Of a DNA stretch of 64,000 nucleotides, positions 25,503 through 37,137 are shown piece by piece. The notes beneath the pieces were generated by a model. It saw only the letters and a list, made by a program, of their open reading frames with translations. It searched no databases and had not been told where the DNA came from. Made by a program: the position numbers and the translations under genes. Position 1 is the stretch's first letter, and each line of letters starts with the position of its first letter. The DNA comes from Pseudomonas indica NBRC 103045 (GTDB lineage Bacteria > Pseudomonadota > Gammaproteobacteria > Pseudomonadales > Pseudomonadaceae): the NCBI RefSeq assembly GCF_002091635.1, contig NZ_BDAC01000010.1, positions 124,001 through 188,000 on the forward strand. Reading direction: 5' to 3'.

Positions 25503-26282
25503 ATGCTGATGGTGATTTCTCCGGCCAAGACCCTCGATTACGAGACCCCGCCGGTCACTTCCCGCTTCACCCAACCCCAACACCTGGACCACGCCCAGGA
25601 GCTGATCGTCCAGTTGCGCCGGATGGCTCCGGCCGAGATCGGCGAACTCATGCACCTGTCCGACAAGCTCGCCGGGCTCAACGCCGCCCGCTACGGCAGT
25701 TGGACGCCCGACTTCACGCCGGAGAACGCCAAGCAGGCGCTACTCGCCTTCAAGGGCGACGTGTATACCGGACTGAACGCCGAGGATTTCCGCGAGGCCG
25801 ACTTCGACTTCGCCCAGGACCATCTGCGCATGCTTTCCGGCCTGTATGGCGTGCTGCGCCCGCTGGACCTGATGCAGCCCTATCGACTGGAAATGGGCAC
25901 CAAACTGGCCAACAGCCGTGGCCAGGACCTCTACGCCTTTTGGGGCGAACGCATCAGCGGCTGGCTGAACGAGGCCCTCGCAGCACAGGGCGACGACATC
26001 CTGCTGAACCTGGCCTCCAACGAGTATTTCGGTGCGGTCAAACGCAAGGCGCTGAACGCTCGGATCATCGACACCGAATTTCGCGATCTGAAGAACGGCC
26101 AGTACAAGATCATCAGCTTCTACGCCAAGAAAGCGCGCGGTCTGATGGCTCGCTTCGTGATCAAGGAGCGTCTGCGCGATCCGGACGCCCTCAAGGGCTT
26201 CGACTACCAGGGCTACCGCTACTCAGCCGAACATTCCGCACCGGACAAGCTGGTTTTCCTGCGCGACACGCCGAACGACTGA
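25503..26282 (+). CDS. yaaA: peroxide stress protein YaaA (DUF328)
   Basis: 259 aa. Limits free iron and DNA damage during peroxide stress; structural work puts the family in a DNA-binding fold. Signatures: [57 protein letters not shown] and [17 protein letters not shown] at 25491-25495. In P. aeruginosa the same gene (PA3539) directly precedes algD. Confidence 0.93.
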   Translation: MLMVISPAKTLDYETPPVTSRFTQPQHLDHAQELIVQLRRMAPAEIGELMHLSDKLAGLNAARYGSWTPDFTPENAKQALLAFKGDVYTGLNAEDFREADFDFAQDHLRMLSGLYGVLRPLDLMQPYRLEMGTKLANSRGQDLYAFWGERISGWLNEALAAQGDDILLNLASNEYFGAVKRKALNARIIDTEFRDLKNGQYKIISFYAKKARGLMARFVIKERLRDPDALKGFDYQGYRYSAEHSAPDKLVFLRDTPND

Positions 26283-27039
26283 GCCCGCTTTTTCAGCCTG
26301 CGGTGGTGCAATGCCACCGCGCTTCCCCCCTGCATTTTCCGATCATTCTTACCTCACCCAAACGCCTCCTCGCCTATTCCTGACAAGGGCGCCGCTCCGT
26401 GCGTCGGAAAAATCCTACATTAATAGTGGCTCAATAATTACCAAATAGTGGCATATAGCCCAAATGCCATTATTTCGGAATGTCCAGCCCTTTCTTTCAT
26501 GGCCAACTGATATTTCTTCGATATCGCGAGAAAGCAAAACGCCAAACCCCTTATATATAAAGGCTTTCCCTCGAATTGCCATCAATATGCAATTACGTAA
26601 GTTTCCAAACATATTTCAATCTGTGTCACAAACTGGACGAATGGTGGGAACTTAGAGGTAGGGAAATGATCATAACCGCGTGACGACATTTCCCTACAAC
26701 CGAGTGAGGGAAGTCTGTCGTTTATATAAGGCCCATCGGCGGTACCCGAGGCGCCCTTTAAACCAACTGCAATAAAAACGCTGTAAGGAAAAGGGGGATA
26801 CAACCACAGAGTAGCCCAAAATAGAGCCTTCGCAAGGCTGAACGCCCCTTTAAGGAGCGTCCTCTTAAAAATAAGGGCAACGTTTTTAAAACATGCCCAG
26901 TTTGAGTGCCAATTTCCCCGGCGCTCTGGACTTATTATGCCTGCGTTCGGCCAAATGAATATTGAACCGAGCGCCCAAACGACGGCGATTCAAACAATCG
27001 CCATATGTAACGGCGTGATAAAAGAATGAGGTGAATGCG
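26283..27039 (+). promoter_or_regulatory. algD regulatory region
   Basis: 757 bp without a gene, markedly AT-rich between about 26400 and 26900 compared with its surroundings, as is the P. aeruginosa algD upstream region. Visible sites: CCGTGCGTC (26397-26405), one mismatch from the AlgR core CCGTTCGTC; GCAAAACGCC (26534-26543), matching the core of AmrZ sites at P. aeruginosa algD; and the AlgU promoter at 26648. The AT bias would suit silencing by MvaT/MvaU. Site assignments are by consensus only. Confidence 0.7.
26648..26675 (+). promoter_or_regulatory. AlgU (sigma-22) promoter of the alginate operon
   Basis: GAACTT (26648-26653) and TCATAA (26670-26675) are separated by 16 bp, matching the AlgU/RpoE consensus GAACTT-N16/17-TCtgA. 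The GGAACTT context matches P. aeruginosa algD. A start near 26682 gives an untranslated leader of about 358 nt (P. aeruginosa algD has a leader of similar length). Confidence 0.82.
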
Positions 27040-28350
27040 ATGCGCATCAGCATCTTTGGTTTGGGCTACGTCGGTGCAGTATGCGCCGGTTGCCTGTCGG
27101 CTCGCGGCCATGAAGTTGTCGGCGTGGATATCTCCACCCACAAGATCGACCTGATCAACAACGGTAAATCCCCCATCGTCGAGCCTGGTCTCGAAGAGCT
27201 TCTCGGCAAAGGCATCAAGGCCGGCAACCTGCGCGGCACCACCGATGTCGCCGACGCGATTCGCAACACCGACCTGTCCATGCTCTGCGTCGGTACGCCC
27301 AGCAAGAAGAACGGCGACCTCGAGCTGAACTACATGGAGTCGGTCTGCCGCGAAATCGGCATGGCCCTGCGTGACAAGAGCCAGCGCCACACTGTCGTGG
27401 TCCGCAGCACCGTGCTGCCGGGCACCGTCAAGAACGTCGTCATCCCGATCCTCGAAGACTGCTCCGGCAAGAAGGCCGGCGTCGACTTCGGCGTAGCGGT
27501 CAACCCGGAATTCCTCCGCGAAAGCACCGCGATCAAGGACTACAACTTCCCGCCGATGACCGTCATCGGTCAGTTGGACGATGCGTCCGGCGACATGCTG
27601 CAGGAAATCTACCAGGAGCTCGACGCGCCGATCATCCGCAAGGACATCGAAGTCGCCGAGATGATCAAGTACACCTGCAACGTCTGGCACGCCACCAAGG
27701 TCACCTTCGCCAACGAGATCGGCAACATCGCCAAGGCGGTGGGCGTCGATGGCCGTGAGGTGATGGACGTGGTCTGCCAGGACAACAAGCTGAACCTGTC
27801 CAAGTACTACATGCGTCCGGGCTTCGCCTTCGGCGGCTCCTGCCTGCCGAAAGACGTGCGCGCCCTCTCCTACCGCGCCAGCTCGCTGGACGTGGAGGCG
27901 CCGCTGATCGGCTCGCTGATGCGCAGCAACTCGGCCCAGGTCCAGAAAGCCTTCGACATCATCTCCAGCTACGACAAGCGCAAAGTCGCTCTGCTCGGCC
28001 TGAGCTTCAAGGCCGGCACCGACGACCTGCGCGAGAGCCCGCTGGTGGAACTGGCAGAAATGCTGATCGGCAAGGGTTTCGACCTGCGCATCTACGACCG
28101 CAACGTGGAATACGCCCGCGTCCATGGCGCCAACAAGGACTACATCGAGTCGAAGATTCCGCACGTTTCCTCGCTGCTGAATTCCGACTTCGACGAAGTG
28201 GTGAAGAACGCCGACGTCATCGTCCTGGGTAACGGCGACGAGCAGTTCGCCTCCCTGGCGCAGCAGGTACCCGAGGGCAAGCAGGTCGTCGACCTGATCG
28301 GCTTCATGCCGCACGCGACCCGCGGTGCGACTGAAGGCATCTGCTGGTAA
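27040..28350 (+). CDS. algD: GDP-mannose 6-dehydrogenase AlgD
   Basis: 436 aa, the standard length. NAD-dependent four-electron oxidation of GDP-mannose to GDP-mannuronate, the committed step of alginate synthesis. N-terminal Rossmann motif [12 protein letters not shown], catalytic cysteine C268 in GGSCLPKD, and the C-terminal domain beginning [19 protein letters not shown]. Start at 27040 ([12 protein letters not shown]); an in-frame GTG three codons upstream is less likely. First gene of the operon, expressed from the AlgU promoter ~360 nt upstream. Confidence 0.98.
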   Translation: MRISIFGLGYVGAVCAGCLSARGHEVVGVDISTHKIDLINNGKSPIVEPGLEELLGKGIKAGNLRGTTDVADAIRNTDLSMLCVGTPSKKNGDLELNYMESVCREIGMALRDKSQRHTVVVRSTVLPGTVKNVVIPILEDCSGKKAGVDFGVAVNPEFLRESTAIKDYNFPPMTVIGQLDDASGDMLQEIYQELDAPIIRKDIEVAEMIKYTCNVWHATKVTFANEIGNIAKAVGVDGREVMDVVCQDNKLNLSKYYMRPGFAFGGSCLPKDVRALSYRASSLDVEAPLIGSLMRSNSAQVQKAFDIISSYDKRKVALLGLSFKAGTDDLRESPLVELAEMLIGKGFDLRIYDRNVEYARVHGANKDYIESKIPHVSSLLNSDFDEVVKNADVIVLGNGDEQFASLAQQVPEGKQVVDLIGFMPHATRGATEGICW

Positions 28351-28460
28351 CCCAAGCCTGCCTTAACCCAACCGGGCTGACTCAGAAGGGCGAGCGCAAA
28401 ACAACAACAAAGCGCCGCCCATATCTGTGCTCCCCCGTGAAAAGAACAACGGACGCAGAT

Positions 28461-29942
28461 ATGGACAGGCTAAAGCAAGGTCTTACCGAGGCCACCGGCT
28501 GGCTTCTTTACGTCAGTTTATTGATGCTGCTCGCCTTGGCGTTGCCCAGGGATGTTTTCGATCCCGATTCGAAGCATTTCCTGTTCATCATCGGCGCAGT
28601 CGGCATCTGGCGCTATTCCATGGGCGCCATGCACTACATCCGCGGGCTGATCTTCCTCTACCTGGTGTACCCCTACTACCGCCGCCAGGTACGCAAGCTG
28701 GGCAGCGCCGCCGATCCGTCGCACGTGTTCCTGATGGTCACCAGCTTCCGCATCGAGGCCCTGACCACCGCCCAGGTCTATGGCTCGGTGATCCAGGAAG
28801 CCATCGACTCCGGCTACCCGACCACCGTGGTCTGCTCCATCGTGGAGATGTCCGACGAACTCCTGATCAAGAGCCTGTGGGCCAAGCTGAACCCGCCGGA
28901 GCGGGTCAAGCTGGACTTCGTGCGGATTCCCGGCACCGGCAAGCGCGACGGACTGGCCTACGGCTTCCGCGCCATTTCCCGGCACCTGCCGGACGAACAC
29001 GCGGTGGTGGCGGTGATCGATGGCGATACCGTCCTGACCCCCGGCGTGGTGCGCAAGACCGTGCCCTGGTTCAAGCTGTTCCCGAACGTCGGTGGCCTGA
29101 CCACCAACGAGTTCTGCGAAGTGCGCGGCGGCTACATCATGAGCGAGTGGCACAAGCTGCGTTTCGCCCAGCGGCACATCAACATGTGCTCGATGGCCCT
29201 GTCCAAGCGCGTGTTGACCATGACCGGCCGGATGTCGGTCTTCCGTGCGCAGGTGGTCACCGAGCCGGAGTTCATCGCCGACGTGGAATCCGACCATCTG
29301 GAGCACTGGCGCCTGGGCCGCTTCCGCTTCCTTACCGGCGACGACAAATCCAGCTGGTTCAGCCTGATGCGCCTCGGCTACGACACCTTCTACGTGCCGG
29401 ATGCCGCCATCAACACCGTGGAGCACCCGCCGGAAAAGAGTTTCATCAAGGCCAGCCGCAAGCTGATGTTCCGCTGGTACGGCAACAACCTTCGTCAGAA
29501 TTCGCGCGCTCTGCGCCTGGGGCCGCGACGTCTGGGCTGGTTCACCAGCCTGGTGCTGTTCGACCAGCGCATCTCGATGTGGACGTGCCTTCTGGGCCTG
29601 GCGGTAGCGATCATCGCCAGCCTCAAGTACAGCATCGGTTTCCTGCTGGTCTATCTGCTGTGGATCGGTCTGACCCGCCTGATCTTGAGCATCCTGCTCA
29701 TTGCATCCGGGCACCACATCGGTCCGGCCTACCCCACGATCCTTTATTACAACCAGATCGTTGGCGCCCTGGTGAAGGTCTACGTGTTCTTCCGCCTGGA
29801 TCAGCAGTCGTGGACCCGCCAGGACACCAAACTCACGCGTGATCTCGCCAGCTTCCAGCGCTGGTTCAACAGTTGGTCGTCACGGGCCATGACCTTCTCG
29901 GCCGCCAGCGTGTTCATCGCTGTGCTGCTGACGGTGGTGTGA
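28461..29942 (+). CDS. alg8: alginate polymerase subunit Alg8
   Basis: 493 aa, the same as P. aeruginosa Alg8 within a residue. Inner-membrane GT2 glycosyltransferase that polymerises GDP-mannuronate. Two N-terminal helices are followed by the glycosyltransferase core ([10 protein letters not shown] acidic motif, [10 protein letters not shown], and [15 protein letters not shown] in place of QxxRW), then C-terminal helices. The start at 28461 (MDRLKQGL) was chosen over a GTG eight codons earlier by homology. Works with c-di-GMP-binding Alg44. Confidence 0.97.
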   Translation: MDRLKQGLTEATGWLLYVSLLMLLALALPRDVFDPDSKHFLFIIGAVGIWRYSMGAMHYIRGLIFLYLVYPYYRRQVRKLGSAADPSHVFLMVTSFRIEALTTAQVYGSVIQEAIDSGYPTTVVCSIVEMSDELLIKSLWAKLNPPERVKLDFVRIPGTGKRDGLAYGFRAISRHLPDEHAVVAVIDGDTVLTPGVVRKTVPWFKLFPNVGGLTTNEFCEVRGGYIMSEWHKLRFAQRHINMCSMALSKRVLTMTGRMSVFRAQVVTEPEFIADVESDHLEHWRLGRFRFLTGDDKSSWFSLMRLGYDTFYVPDAAINTVEHPPEKSFIKASRKLMFRWYGNNLRQNSRALRLGPRRLGWFTSLVLFDQRISMWTCLLGLAVAIIASLKYSIGFLLVYLLWIGLTRLILSILLIASGHHIGPAYPTILYYNQIVGALVKVYVFFRLDQQSWTRQDTKLTRDLASFQRWFNSWSSRAMTFSAASVFIAVLLTVV

Positions 29943-30002
29943 CCGGGCATAACGGATTGCTGCCCTCTCCGGGCACCTTGAACAACGAGTAGGTATGAAG
30001 CC

Positions 30003-31172
30003 ATGAATACAGCCGTCAACGTGAACGTAGTACATGAATCTGAAGCCCAGCGACAGCATGCGCGCGTCAAGCTACCCGCCAAGATCCGCTATGCCAGCGG
30101 TAACCGCGAAGTGGTCGAGCAACGCCTGATCGACCTGTCGGCCGGGGGCTTCAGCTTCATCGCCGGCAACGGCCAGGCGGCCCGCAGCGGCGACTATCAC
30201 AAGGGCAAGCTGCTGTTCCAGATCGACAACCTGGGCCTGGCCATCGACGTCGAGTTCCAGGTCCGCTCGGTGGACTTCGACAGCGGCCGCATCGGTTGCC
30301 AGTTCCAGAACCTCAAGCCGCGCGAGATCGCCACGCTGCGCCACCTGATCACCGCCCACCTGTCCGGCGAGCTGGTCAACCTGGGCGACCTGCTCAGCAC
30401 CCTGCAGCGCGATAACTTCACCAAGGCCCGCAAGAACAAGGACGGCGGCTCCGGCATGGGCGTCATCGCCCGCCTGCGCGCGGTCACCTTCAGCCTGGGC
30501 ATCTTCATCGTCGGCCTCGGCGCCTTCGCCCTGATCCTCAAGCAGCTGTATGGCCTGTACTTCGTCACCCATGCCGAATCCGGCCAGGTCAGCGTGCCCA
30601 GCATGCAGGTGACCATGCCGCGCGAAGGCACGGTGCAGAGCCTCGTGGGCCCGGACGGCATCGTCAAGAACGGCGCGCCGATCGCTTCCTTCTCCGCCAC
30701 CATGCTGGAAATGCTCAAGGGCCATCTGAACGAAGAGCAGCTCAACCCGAAGAACGTCGAGCAACTGTTCAGCCAGCAGATGAAAGGCACCCTGACCAGC
30801 CCGTGCGACTGCAAGGTCGCCCAGCAACTGGTCGCCGACGGCCAGTACGCCAGCAAGGGCCAGGTGATCTTCGAACTGGTGCCGCGCGACAGCAACGCCA
30901 CCATCGAGGCGCGCTTCCCCTATCGCAACTTCGCCCAGGCCAAGCCGGGTGCCCGCGTCAGCTTCATGGTCGCCGGCGAAGACGAGCCGCGTCATGGCCA
31001 GATCGTCAGCAGCACCCTGCTCGAAGGCGGCCTGTCCTCCGATATCCGCGTGACCATCCAGCCCGACCAGCCGCTGGACAGCGCCCTGGCCGGCCAGCCG
31101 GTGGAAGTGACCATCGACCGCGGCCCCTCCTTCGACTGGCTGATCGACAAGGCACTGGCGGCTGGTTTCTAA
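30003..31172 (+). CDS. alg44: c-di-GMP-responsive co-polymerase Alg44 (PilZ)
   Basis: 389 aa. N-terminal PilZ domain with the c-di-GMP contacts R17, R21, D44 and S46 at the same positions as in P. aeruginosa (RQHAR and DLSAGG). One membrane helix near residues 155-180, then a periplasmic HlyD/membrane-fusion-like domain that should link polymerase to the periplasmic scaffold. c-di-GMP binding switches on Alg8. In-frame spacing of 60 bp from alg8. Confidence 0.97.
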   Translation: MNTAVNVNVVHESEAQRQHARVKLPAKIRYASGNREVVEQRLIDLSAGGFSFIAGNGQAARSGDYHKGKLLFQIDNLGLAIDVEFQVRSVDFDSGRIGCQFQNLKPREIATLRHLITAHLSGELVNLGDLLSTLQRDNFTKARKNKDGGSGMGVIARLRAVTFSLGIFIVGLGAFALILKQLYGLYFVTHAESGQVSVPSMQVTMPREGTVQSLVGPDGIVKNGAPIASFSATMLEMLKGHLNEEQLNPKNVEQLFSQQMKGTLTSPCDCKVAQQLVADGQYASKGQVIFELVPRDSNATIEARFPYRNFAQAKPGARVSFMVAGEDEPRHGQIVSSTLLEGGLSSDIRVTIQPDQPLDSALAGQPVEVTIDRGPSFDWLIDKALAAGF

Positions 31173-31185
31173 GAGGTATACGCAG

Positions 31186-32553
31186 GTGAACAGCACAACA
31201 AAAATCCTGCTTCTTTCAGCGCTCGGTCTGGCTGGCTGTACCAGCCTGCCGGACCAGCAGCTGGCTAATGAAGCCCTCAAGCGCGGGGATACCGCCACTG
31301 CCGAACGGCATTACCGCCAGCTCGCCGAGCTGGGTTATGCCGATGCCGCGGTCGGTCTCGCCGACCTGCAGGTGGCGAGCCGCGATCCGGAGCAACTGCG
31401 CAAGGCCGAGCAGACCTACCGCAGCGCCCTGGACAGCTCGCCGCGTGCCAAGGCACGCCTGGGCAAACTCCTGGCCGCCAAGGTTGATGCCAGCGATGCC
31501 GAACGCCGGGAAGCGGAAAAACTGTTGAGCGAATCGTTCGAGGCCGGCGAACAAAGCGCCCTGCTGCCACTGACGATGCTGTACCTGCAGTACCCGCAGC
31601 TCTTCCCTGGGGTCAACCTGCAGCAGCGCATCGCCCAGTGGCGGGCCGAAGGCTACCCACAGGCGGAAATGGCCCAGGTCATCTACTACCGCAGCCAGGG
31701 CACCTACGACCAGCACCTCGGCGAGATCGAGCAGATCTGCCAGCGCATGCTGAACCAGATGGACGTCTGCTACGTCGAGCTGGCGACCGTCTACCAGAAG
31801 CGCGAGCAGGCCGACCAGCAGAAGGCCCTGATCGAACGCCTGATGTCCGGCTACCGCGCCGGTACGGTGTCGGCCAACCGCGTCGATGGTGTCGCCGGTG
31901 TGCTGGCCGACTCCGAGCTGGGCAAGACCGACGAGAAGACCGCCCAGGAGCTGCTCGAGGAAATCGCCCCGAAGTACCCCGCCGCCTGGGTCAGCCTGGC
32001 CCGGCTGCTCTACGAGTACCCCGAGCTGGGCGATGCCGACAAGATGATGGAGTACCTCGACCAAGGTCGCGCCGCCGCCCAGCCGCGCGCCGAACTGCTG
32101 CTCGGCAAGCTCTATTACGAGGGCAAGCTGGTCCCCATGGACCCGTTCAAGGCCGAGGAGCACCTGACCAAGGCCGCCGAAACCGAACTCAGCGCCCACT
32201 ATTACCTGGGCCAACTCTACCGCCGGGGCTTCCTCGGCAAGGTCTACCCGCAGAAAGCGCTGGACCACCTGCTGTATGCCGCGCGGGGTGGGCAGAACAG
32301 CGCCGACTTCGCCCTGGCGCAGATGTTCTCCCAAGGCCGCGGCATCAAGATCGACCGCGTGAACGCTTACGTTTTTGGGCAATTGGCCATACTCAGGGGC
32401 GCACCTCAGGCCGAGGTGCTGATGCAGGAACTCGAACCCCAGTTGCTCCCTGCCGAGAGAGCCCGAGGCGACGAACTGCTGCGACAGGAAAAGCAGCTTC
32501 GTGGAACCGCCTGGCTCGAATCCGTGCAGATGCAAGCCATGCAATCCCAATAA
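31186..32553 (+). CDS. algK: alginate scaffold lipoprotein AlgK
   Basis: 455 aa (P. aeruginosa about 475). Starts at GTG 31186 with AAGAGG ahead of it. Lipobox LAGC at residues ~15-18, then Sel1/TPR-like helical repeats ([40 protein letters not shown]). AlgK sits on the inner leaflet of the outer membrane, helps localise porin AlgE and binds AlgX. Confidence 0.95.
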   Translation: MNSTTKILLLSALGLAGCTSLPDQQLANEALKRGDTATAERHYRQLAELGYADAAVGLADLQVASRDPEQLRKAEQTYRSALDSSPRAKARLGKLLAAKVDASDAERREAEKLLSESFEAGEQSALLPLTMLYLQYPQLFPGVNLQQRIAQWRAEGYPQAEMAQVIYYRSQGTYDQHLGEIEQICQRMLNQMDVCYVELATVYQKREQADQQKALIERLMSGYRAGTVSANRVDGVAGVLADSELGKTDEKTAQELLEEIAPKYPAAWVSLARLLYEYPELGDADKMMEYLDQGRAAAQPRAELLLGKLYYEGKLVPMDPFKAEEHLTKAAETELSAHYYLGQLYRRGFLGKVYPQKALDHLLYAARGGQNSADFALAQMFSQGRGIKIDRVNAYVFGQLAILRGAPQAEVLMQELEPQLLPAERARGDELLRQEKQLRGTAWLESVQMQAMQSQ

Positions 32554-32563
32554 GGAACACGCG

Positions 32564-34024
32564 ATGAAGAAGAATCAGAAGAAGAACCCGTGGATCGGTG
32601 CTGGATTGGGCCTGAGCGTTACCCTGATTTCCAGCGCCCCCGCCTGGGCGGCAACCTACGACGCCGAAAAGAACTTCGGCCTGGACGTGAAGGTTACCGG
32701 CCAATCCGAAGACGACCGTGACCTCGGCACCCGCGACGGTGGCGACGTGAACGGCTTCGCCCTCGACCTGCGCCCCTGGCTGTACGGCCAGAGCGGCAAC
32801 TGGAGCGCCTACGTGATGGCCCAGGCCGTGGCCTCCACCGATATCGTCGAAACCGACCCGATCTCCGAAAACACCGAGGAAGACACCACCAGCACCTCCA
32901 ACCGCCGCGAGCCGGACAAGAACTACCTGGCCCTGCGCGAGTTCTGGGTCGACTACGCCGGCCTCACCGCCTACCCCGGCGAACACCTGCGCTTCGGCCG
33001 CCAGCGCGTGCGCAGCGACGAAGGCACCTGGTGGGACACCAACATCGAAGCCCTCAACTGGACCTTCGATACCACCCTGCTGCGCGCCAACCTGGGCGTG
33101 GCCGAGCGCTTCTCCGACTACCGCACCGATCTCGACGATCTGGCGCCGGAAGACGAAGACCGCCAGCACCTGTTCGGCAGCATTTCCACCCAGCTCGCCC
33201 CCGGCCACTGGGTCGGCCTCAAGGCCCACCACAGCCGCGACGACGGCGACCTGCCGGACGTCGGCGAAGAAGTCGACGAGCTGACCAAGACCTACAAGGG
33301 CGACCTCACCTGGCTCGGCATCAATGCCGACGGCGAATTCTTCAACCCGCGCTCCACCATGCCGCTCAACTATTGGGCGCAACTGACCTGGCTCACCGGC
33401 CAGCGCGATTCCATCACCGAAGGTGCGGTGAACGGTCAGCGCGTGGTCACCGGCGAGCAGGACGCCGACGTCAGCGCCTGGGCCATCGACCTCGGCCTGC
33501 GCTGGACCATCGACCAGAACTGGAAGATCGGCGGCGCCTATGCCCGTGGCAGCGGTGGCGGCGACGATGGCTCCGATCAGTTCGTACAGACCGGCATGGA
33601 GAGCAACCGCTCCAACTTCACCGGCACCCAGTCGCGTCTGCACCGCTTCGGCGAAGCCTTCCGCGGCGAGCTGAGCAACCTGCAATCGGTCACCGCCTTC
33701 ACCTCCTGGACGCTGCGCGAAGACTACGACGCCAGCCTGGTCTACCACCGCTTCTGGCGCGTTGACTCGGATCAGTCGATCGGCCAGGCCGGCGTCAATG
33801 CCGCGCTGGTGGAAGACGACAAGGACATCGGCCAGGAAGTCGACCTGGTGGTGACCCGTTACTTCAGACAAGGCCTGCTGCCGGCGTCGATGAGTCAGAG
33901 CATCGACGAGCGTTCCGCGCTGGTCCGCTTCCGCGGCGGCCTGTTCTTCCCCGGCGATGCGTACGGCAGCCAGGCCGACTCGGTCATGCACCGTGCCTTC
34001 GTCGATTTCATCTGGCGTTTCTGA
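32564..34024 (+). CDS. algE: outer-membrane alginate exporter AlgE
   Basis: 486 aa. Signal peptide ending PAWA-A, then an 18-strand beta-barrel with amphipathic strands and a C-terminal aromatic residue (FIWRF), typical for outer-membrane insertion. The lumen of AlgE is strongly basic and exports the anionic polymer. Conserved [22 protein letters not shown] region. 10 bp after algK. Confidence 0.96.
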   Translation: MKKNQKKNPWIGAGLGLSVTLISSAPAWAATYDAEKNFGLDVKVTGQSEDDRDLGTRDGGDVNGFALDLRPWLYGQSGNWSAYVMAQAVASTDIVETDPISENTEEDTTSTSNRREPDKNYLALREFWVDYAGLTAYPGEHLRFGRQRVRSDEGTWWDTNIEALNWTFDTTLLRANLGVAERFSDYRTDLDDLAPEDEDRQHLFGSISTQLAPGHWVGLKAHHSRDDGDLPDVGEEVDELTKTYKGDLTWLGINADGEFFNPRSTMPLNYWAQLTWLTGQRDSITEGAVNGQRVVTGEQDADVSAWAIDLGLRWTIDQNWKIGGAYARGSGGGDDGSDQFVQTGMESNRSNFTGTQSRLHRFGEAFRGELSNLQSVTAFTSWTLREDYDASLVYHRFWRVDSDQSIGQAGVNAALVEDDKDIGQEVDLVVTRYFRQGLLPASMSQSIDERSALVRFRGGLFFPGDAYGSQADSVMHRAFVDFIWRF

Positions 34025-34053
34025 TGCGACCGGCGCGTGAAGAGGAAATGGCG

Positions 34054-35664
34054 ATGAACAGCCCACGATTCCCACTGCAACCCCTGGCCAGGCACCTGCT
34101 CACCGGTGCCTTGCTGCTCGGCGGCGCCTGGGCGCAGGCCAACGAGGCCGCAGCTCCCCAGGCCCAGGCCCAGGCCCAGGCCGAAGAGACCGACAAAACC
34201 AAGGAGTTGCAGCAGGCGAAGACGTACACCGTCACCACCGCGCCGGTCGAACAGCTGCACCTCGATCCGCCGAAGCTCCCCGACCTCAGCGGTTACACCG
34301 CTGAGGCGGTCAACGCCAAGATCGACCGGAGCAAGGCGGGCCAGGTGGTGGTACGCCGCATGTTGCAACAGGACACCCTGAAGGACTTCACCGGCGGTAG
34401 CGGCCGTCTGCGCGAGTGGATCACCCGCCAGCGCGGCATGCCGCATGCCATCTTCATCGAAGGTGGCTACGTCAAGCTGAGCCAGTTGGCCGAGAAGTTG
34501 CCGAAGAACCAGTTCGAGGAGGTCGAGCCGGGTGTCTACCTGGCTCGCCTGCCGATCGTCGTGGCGCAGGGCGCGACCCTTCACATCGACAAGGACACCA
34601 AGGAACTGCGCCTTTCCGAAGAGCGCGGCTCGTTCCTGGTCAACGACGGCATGATGTTCATCACCGATACCAAGGTGACCGCCTGGCGCGAAGCGGCCAA
34701 TGGCCCGGCCACGTTCCGCAAGCCCGACGACTTCCGGCCGTTCCTGGTCTCCTGGGGTGGCAGCGAGCTATACATCGTCGGCAGCACCATCACCAGCCTC
34801 GGTTACAACAAGAGTAAGTCCTACGGCGTCTCCATCACCCAGTACACGCCCGGTACCCAGGCGCGCCTGAAGCGTCCGCACCCGACCGGCTGGCTGATCG
34901 ACTCGGAGTTCGTCGACCACTGGTACGGCTTCTACTGCTACGAAGCGGAAGACGTGGTGGTCAAGGGCAATACCTACCGCGACAACATCGTCTACGGCAT
35001 CGACCCGCACGACCGTTCGGAGCGGTTGATCATCGCCGAGAACACGGTGTTCGGGACCAAGAAGAAGCACGGGATCATTATTTCCCGTGAGGTGAACAAC
35101 AGCTGGCTGATCAACAACAAGTCGTACGACAACAAGCTCTCCGGCCTCGTCCTCGACCGTAACAGCGTGAACAACCTGGTGGCCTACAACGAGATCTACC
35201 AGAACCATTCCGATGGCATCACGGTGTACGAAAGCTCGGACAACCTCATCTGGGGCAACAAGGTCCTGGCCAACCAGCGCCACGGCATCCGCCTGCGCAA
35301 CAGTACCAATATCCGCCTGTACGAGAACCTCTCGGCCGGCAACAAGCTGTCCGGCGTGTACGGCCACATCAAGGACCTGTCCAACACCGACCGCGACATC
35401 GAACTCGACCCCTTCGACACCCAGGTCTCGATGATCGTGGTCGGCGGCAAGCTCGCCGGCAACGGCTCCGCCCCGCTGTCCATCGACTCGCCGCTGAGCG
35501 TGGAACTCTACCGGGTGGAACTGCTGGCCCCGTCCAAGTCTTCCGGCATCAGCTTCGCCGGCATCCTGGGCGAAAAGCAGGACGAAATCCTCGACCTGAT
35601 GGTCCGTCGCGGCAAGGCCGTGCTCATCGACCCGGTCGAGACGCAGGCCGACCTGCACGATTAA
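34054..35664 (+). CDS. algG: mannuronan C-5-epimerase AlgG
   Basis: 536 aa from the ATG at 34054, chosen because AGAGGA (34041-34046) is 7 nt away; two earlier in-frame ATGs (34024, which overlaps the algE stop, and 34048) are possible. Periplasmic enzyme converting D-mannuronate to L-guluronate in the polymer. Signal peptide ends QANEA, then an Ala/Gln-rich linker and a right-handed beta-helix with CASH repeats (NNSWLINNKSYDNKLSGLVL). Catalytic motif DPHD starts at D317. Confidence 0.95.
   Translation: MNSPRFPLQPLARHLLTGALLLGGAWAQANEAAAPQAQAQAQAEETDKTKELQQAKTYTVTTAPVEQLHLDPPKLPDLSGYTAEAVNAKIDRSKAGQVVVRRMLQQDTLKDFTGGSGRLREWITRQRGMPHAIFIEGGYVKLSQLAEKLPKNQFEEVEPGVYLARLPIVVAQGATLHIDKDTKELRLSEERGSFLVNDGMMFITDTKVTAWREAANGPATFRKPDDFRPFLVSWGGSELYIVGSTITSLGYNKSKSYGVSITQYTPGTQARLKRPHPTGWLIDSEFVDHWYGFYCYEAEDVVVKGNTYRDNIVYGIDPHDRSERLIIAENTVFGTKKKHGIIISREVNNSWLINNKSYDNKLSGLVLDRNSVNNLVAYNEIYQNHSDGITVYESSDNLIWGNKVLANQRHGIRLRNSTNIRLYENLSAGNKLSGVYGHIKDLSNTDRDIELDPFDTQVSMIVVGGKLAGNGSAPLSIDSPLSVELYRVELLAPSKSSGISFAGILGEKQDEILDLMVRRGKAVLIDPVETQADLHD
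34159..34182. repeat. CAGGCC tandem repeat in algG linker
   Basis: Four perfect CAGGCC units encode Gln-Ala pairs just after the signal peptide of AlgG. Slippage would change linker length in frame. Confidence 0.75.
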
Positions 35665-35678
35665 CGAGGTTGTTACCC

Positions 35679-37130
35679 ATGAAAGTACGCGACATGAAAT
35701 GGATCGGTCTCTCTTCCCTGGCCGCCGCAATCTGCCTGGCCAGCACCGGGCTGCGCGCCGAAGAGCAGAGCCAGGGACCGGTGTTCAAGGCCGAAGGCTG
35801 CTGCACCCTGTGCCCGGCGGCGCATAACGCCAGCCTGTACACCACCAATTACATGAAGAACTTCCTGACGCTGATCGATGCGCAGGACGAGTGGCTGTTC
35901 CGTACCCAGGAAGACCTGCGTACCGAGTTCGGCACCACGCCGGAGGGCTACCGCATGCTCAAGGAGCTGCGCGACGCCTTCAAGGCCCGCGGCATCGAAG
36001 TGGTGCTGGTCTACCAGCCCACCCGCGGCCTGGTGAACCGCGACAAGCTGCGGCCGGAAGACAAGGCCCGCTTCGACTACGACCGCGCGCTGAAGAACTA
36101 CCGCACGGCCCTGGACCGCTTCCGCGAGATCGGTTTCTGGGTGCCCGACCTCTCGCCGTTGACCGACGAACAGGCGGACAACGAGCGCGCCTTCTACTTC
36201 GCCCGCGACCAGCACTGGACGCCCTACGGCGCCGAGCGCACCGCGCGCGTCGTGGCCGAGACGGTCAAGCAGATTCCCGGCTACGACGACCTGCCGAAGA
36301 AGGAATTCGTCAGCCGCAAGATCGGCCGCATGGGCAAGCGCGGCACCATGCAGAACGTCGCCGGCCAATTGTGCGGCACCAGCTATGCCATCCAGTACAT
36401 GGACCAGTTCGCCACCGAGCCCAAGGACGAGAGCAGCAGCGACGACCTCTTCGGCGATTCCTCGAACCCTCAGATCGCGCTGGTGGGTACCAGCCATAGC
36501 GGCAAGAACTACAACTTCGCCGGCTTCCTCGAAGAGAACATCGGCTCCGAAATCCTCAACGTCGCCTTCCCCGGCGGCGGCCTGGAAGGCTCGATGATCG
36601 AATACCTGGGCAGCCAGGAATTCCACGACAACCCGCCCAAGGTCCTGATCTGGGAGTTCTCTCCGCTCTACGACCTGGCCTCGAAGAAGATCCACCGGCA
36701 GATGATGGCCGTGCTGGAAGACGGCTGCGACCAGAAGGACGTGCTGCTGGCCAGCAAGACCAAGCTGCGCCCCGGCGCCAACGAGGTGCTGGTCAACGGC
36801 AAGAACAATTCGCTGGTGACACTGCCGAACAAGAACCACCTGATGGATATCCGCTTCAGCGATCCGTCGGTGAAAACCCTCGAGGCCACCCTCTGGTACC
36901 TCAGCGGGCGCCGCGAAAAGCTGAAGATCGAAAAACCCAACACCTACGATACCGACGGCCGCTTCGCCTTCGAGATGCGCGACGACGAGGACTGGGGCGA
37001 TCTGGACTTCTTCGCCCTGGAAATCCAGTCGCCGGAAGGCATGACAGAGCCGGTGGAAGTCGAGGCCCGGGTCTGCAAGCGCGGCCCCGGGCCGAACAAG
37101 CTCACCGCCCAGAACGGGGCGGGTTCCTGA
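35679..37130 (+). CDS. algX: alginate O-acetyltransferase AlgX
   Basis: 483 aa. Periplasmic SGNH-like acetyltransferase that adds acetyl groups to mannuronate, with a C-terminal carbohydrate-binding module. Signal peptide ends GLRA-E. Catalytic residues D177 and H179 (ARDQHWTP) and S272 (GTSHSG), three residues offset from P. aeruginosa numbering. 15 bp after algG. Confidence 0.96.
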   Translation: MKVRDMKWIGLSSLAAAICLASTGLRAEEQSQGPVFKAEGCCTLCPAAHNASLYTTNYMKNFLTLIDAQDEWLFRTQEDLRTEFGTTPEGYRMLKELRDAFKARGIEVVLVYQPTRGLVNRDKLRPEDKARFDYDRALKNYRTALDRFREIGFWVPDLSPLTDEQADNERAFYFARDQHWTPYGAERTARVVAETVKQIPGYDDLPKKEFVSRKIGRMGKRGTMQNVAGQLCGTSYAIQYMDQFATEPKDESSSDDLFGDSSNPQIALVGTSHSGKNYNFAGFLEENIGSEILNVAFPGGGLEGSMIEYLGSQEFHDNPPKVLIWEFSPLYDLASKKIHRQMMAVLEDGCDQKDVLLASKTKLRPGANEVLVNGKNNSLVTLPNKNHLMDIRFSDPSVKTLEATLWYLSGRREKLKIEKPNTYDTDGRFAFEMRDDEDWGDLDFFALEIQSPEGMTEPVEVEARVCKRGPGPNKLTAQNGAGS

Positions 37131-37137
37131 GGTGCCT

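Noticed and set aside
26415-26803. Short open frames in the algD upstream region
   Set aside because: No ribosome site or coding bias; the region is AT-rich regulatory DNA containing the AlgU promoter.
30072-31298. Long minus-strand frames throughout the alginate operon (for example antisense to alg44, algK, algA)
   Set aside because: Shadows of high-GC coding sequence; low-complexity Ala/Val/His/Asp-rich translations without any motif.
34024-34053. AlgG start at the ATG overlapping the algE stop
   Set aside because: The AGAGGA ribosome site is placed correctly for the ATG at 34054, and the extra residues ([10 protein letters not shown]) put charged residues before the signal peptide.
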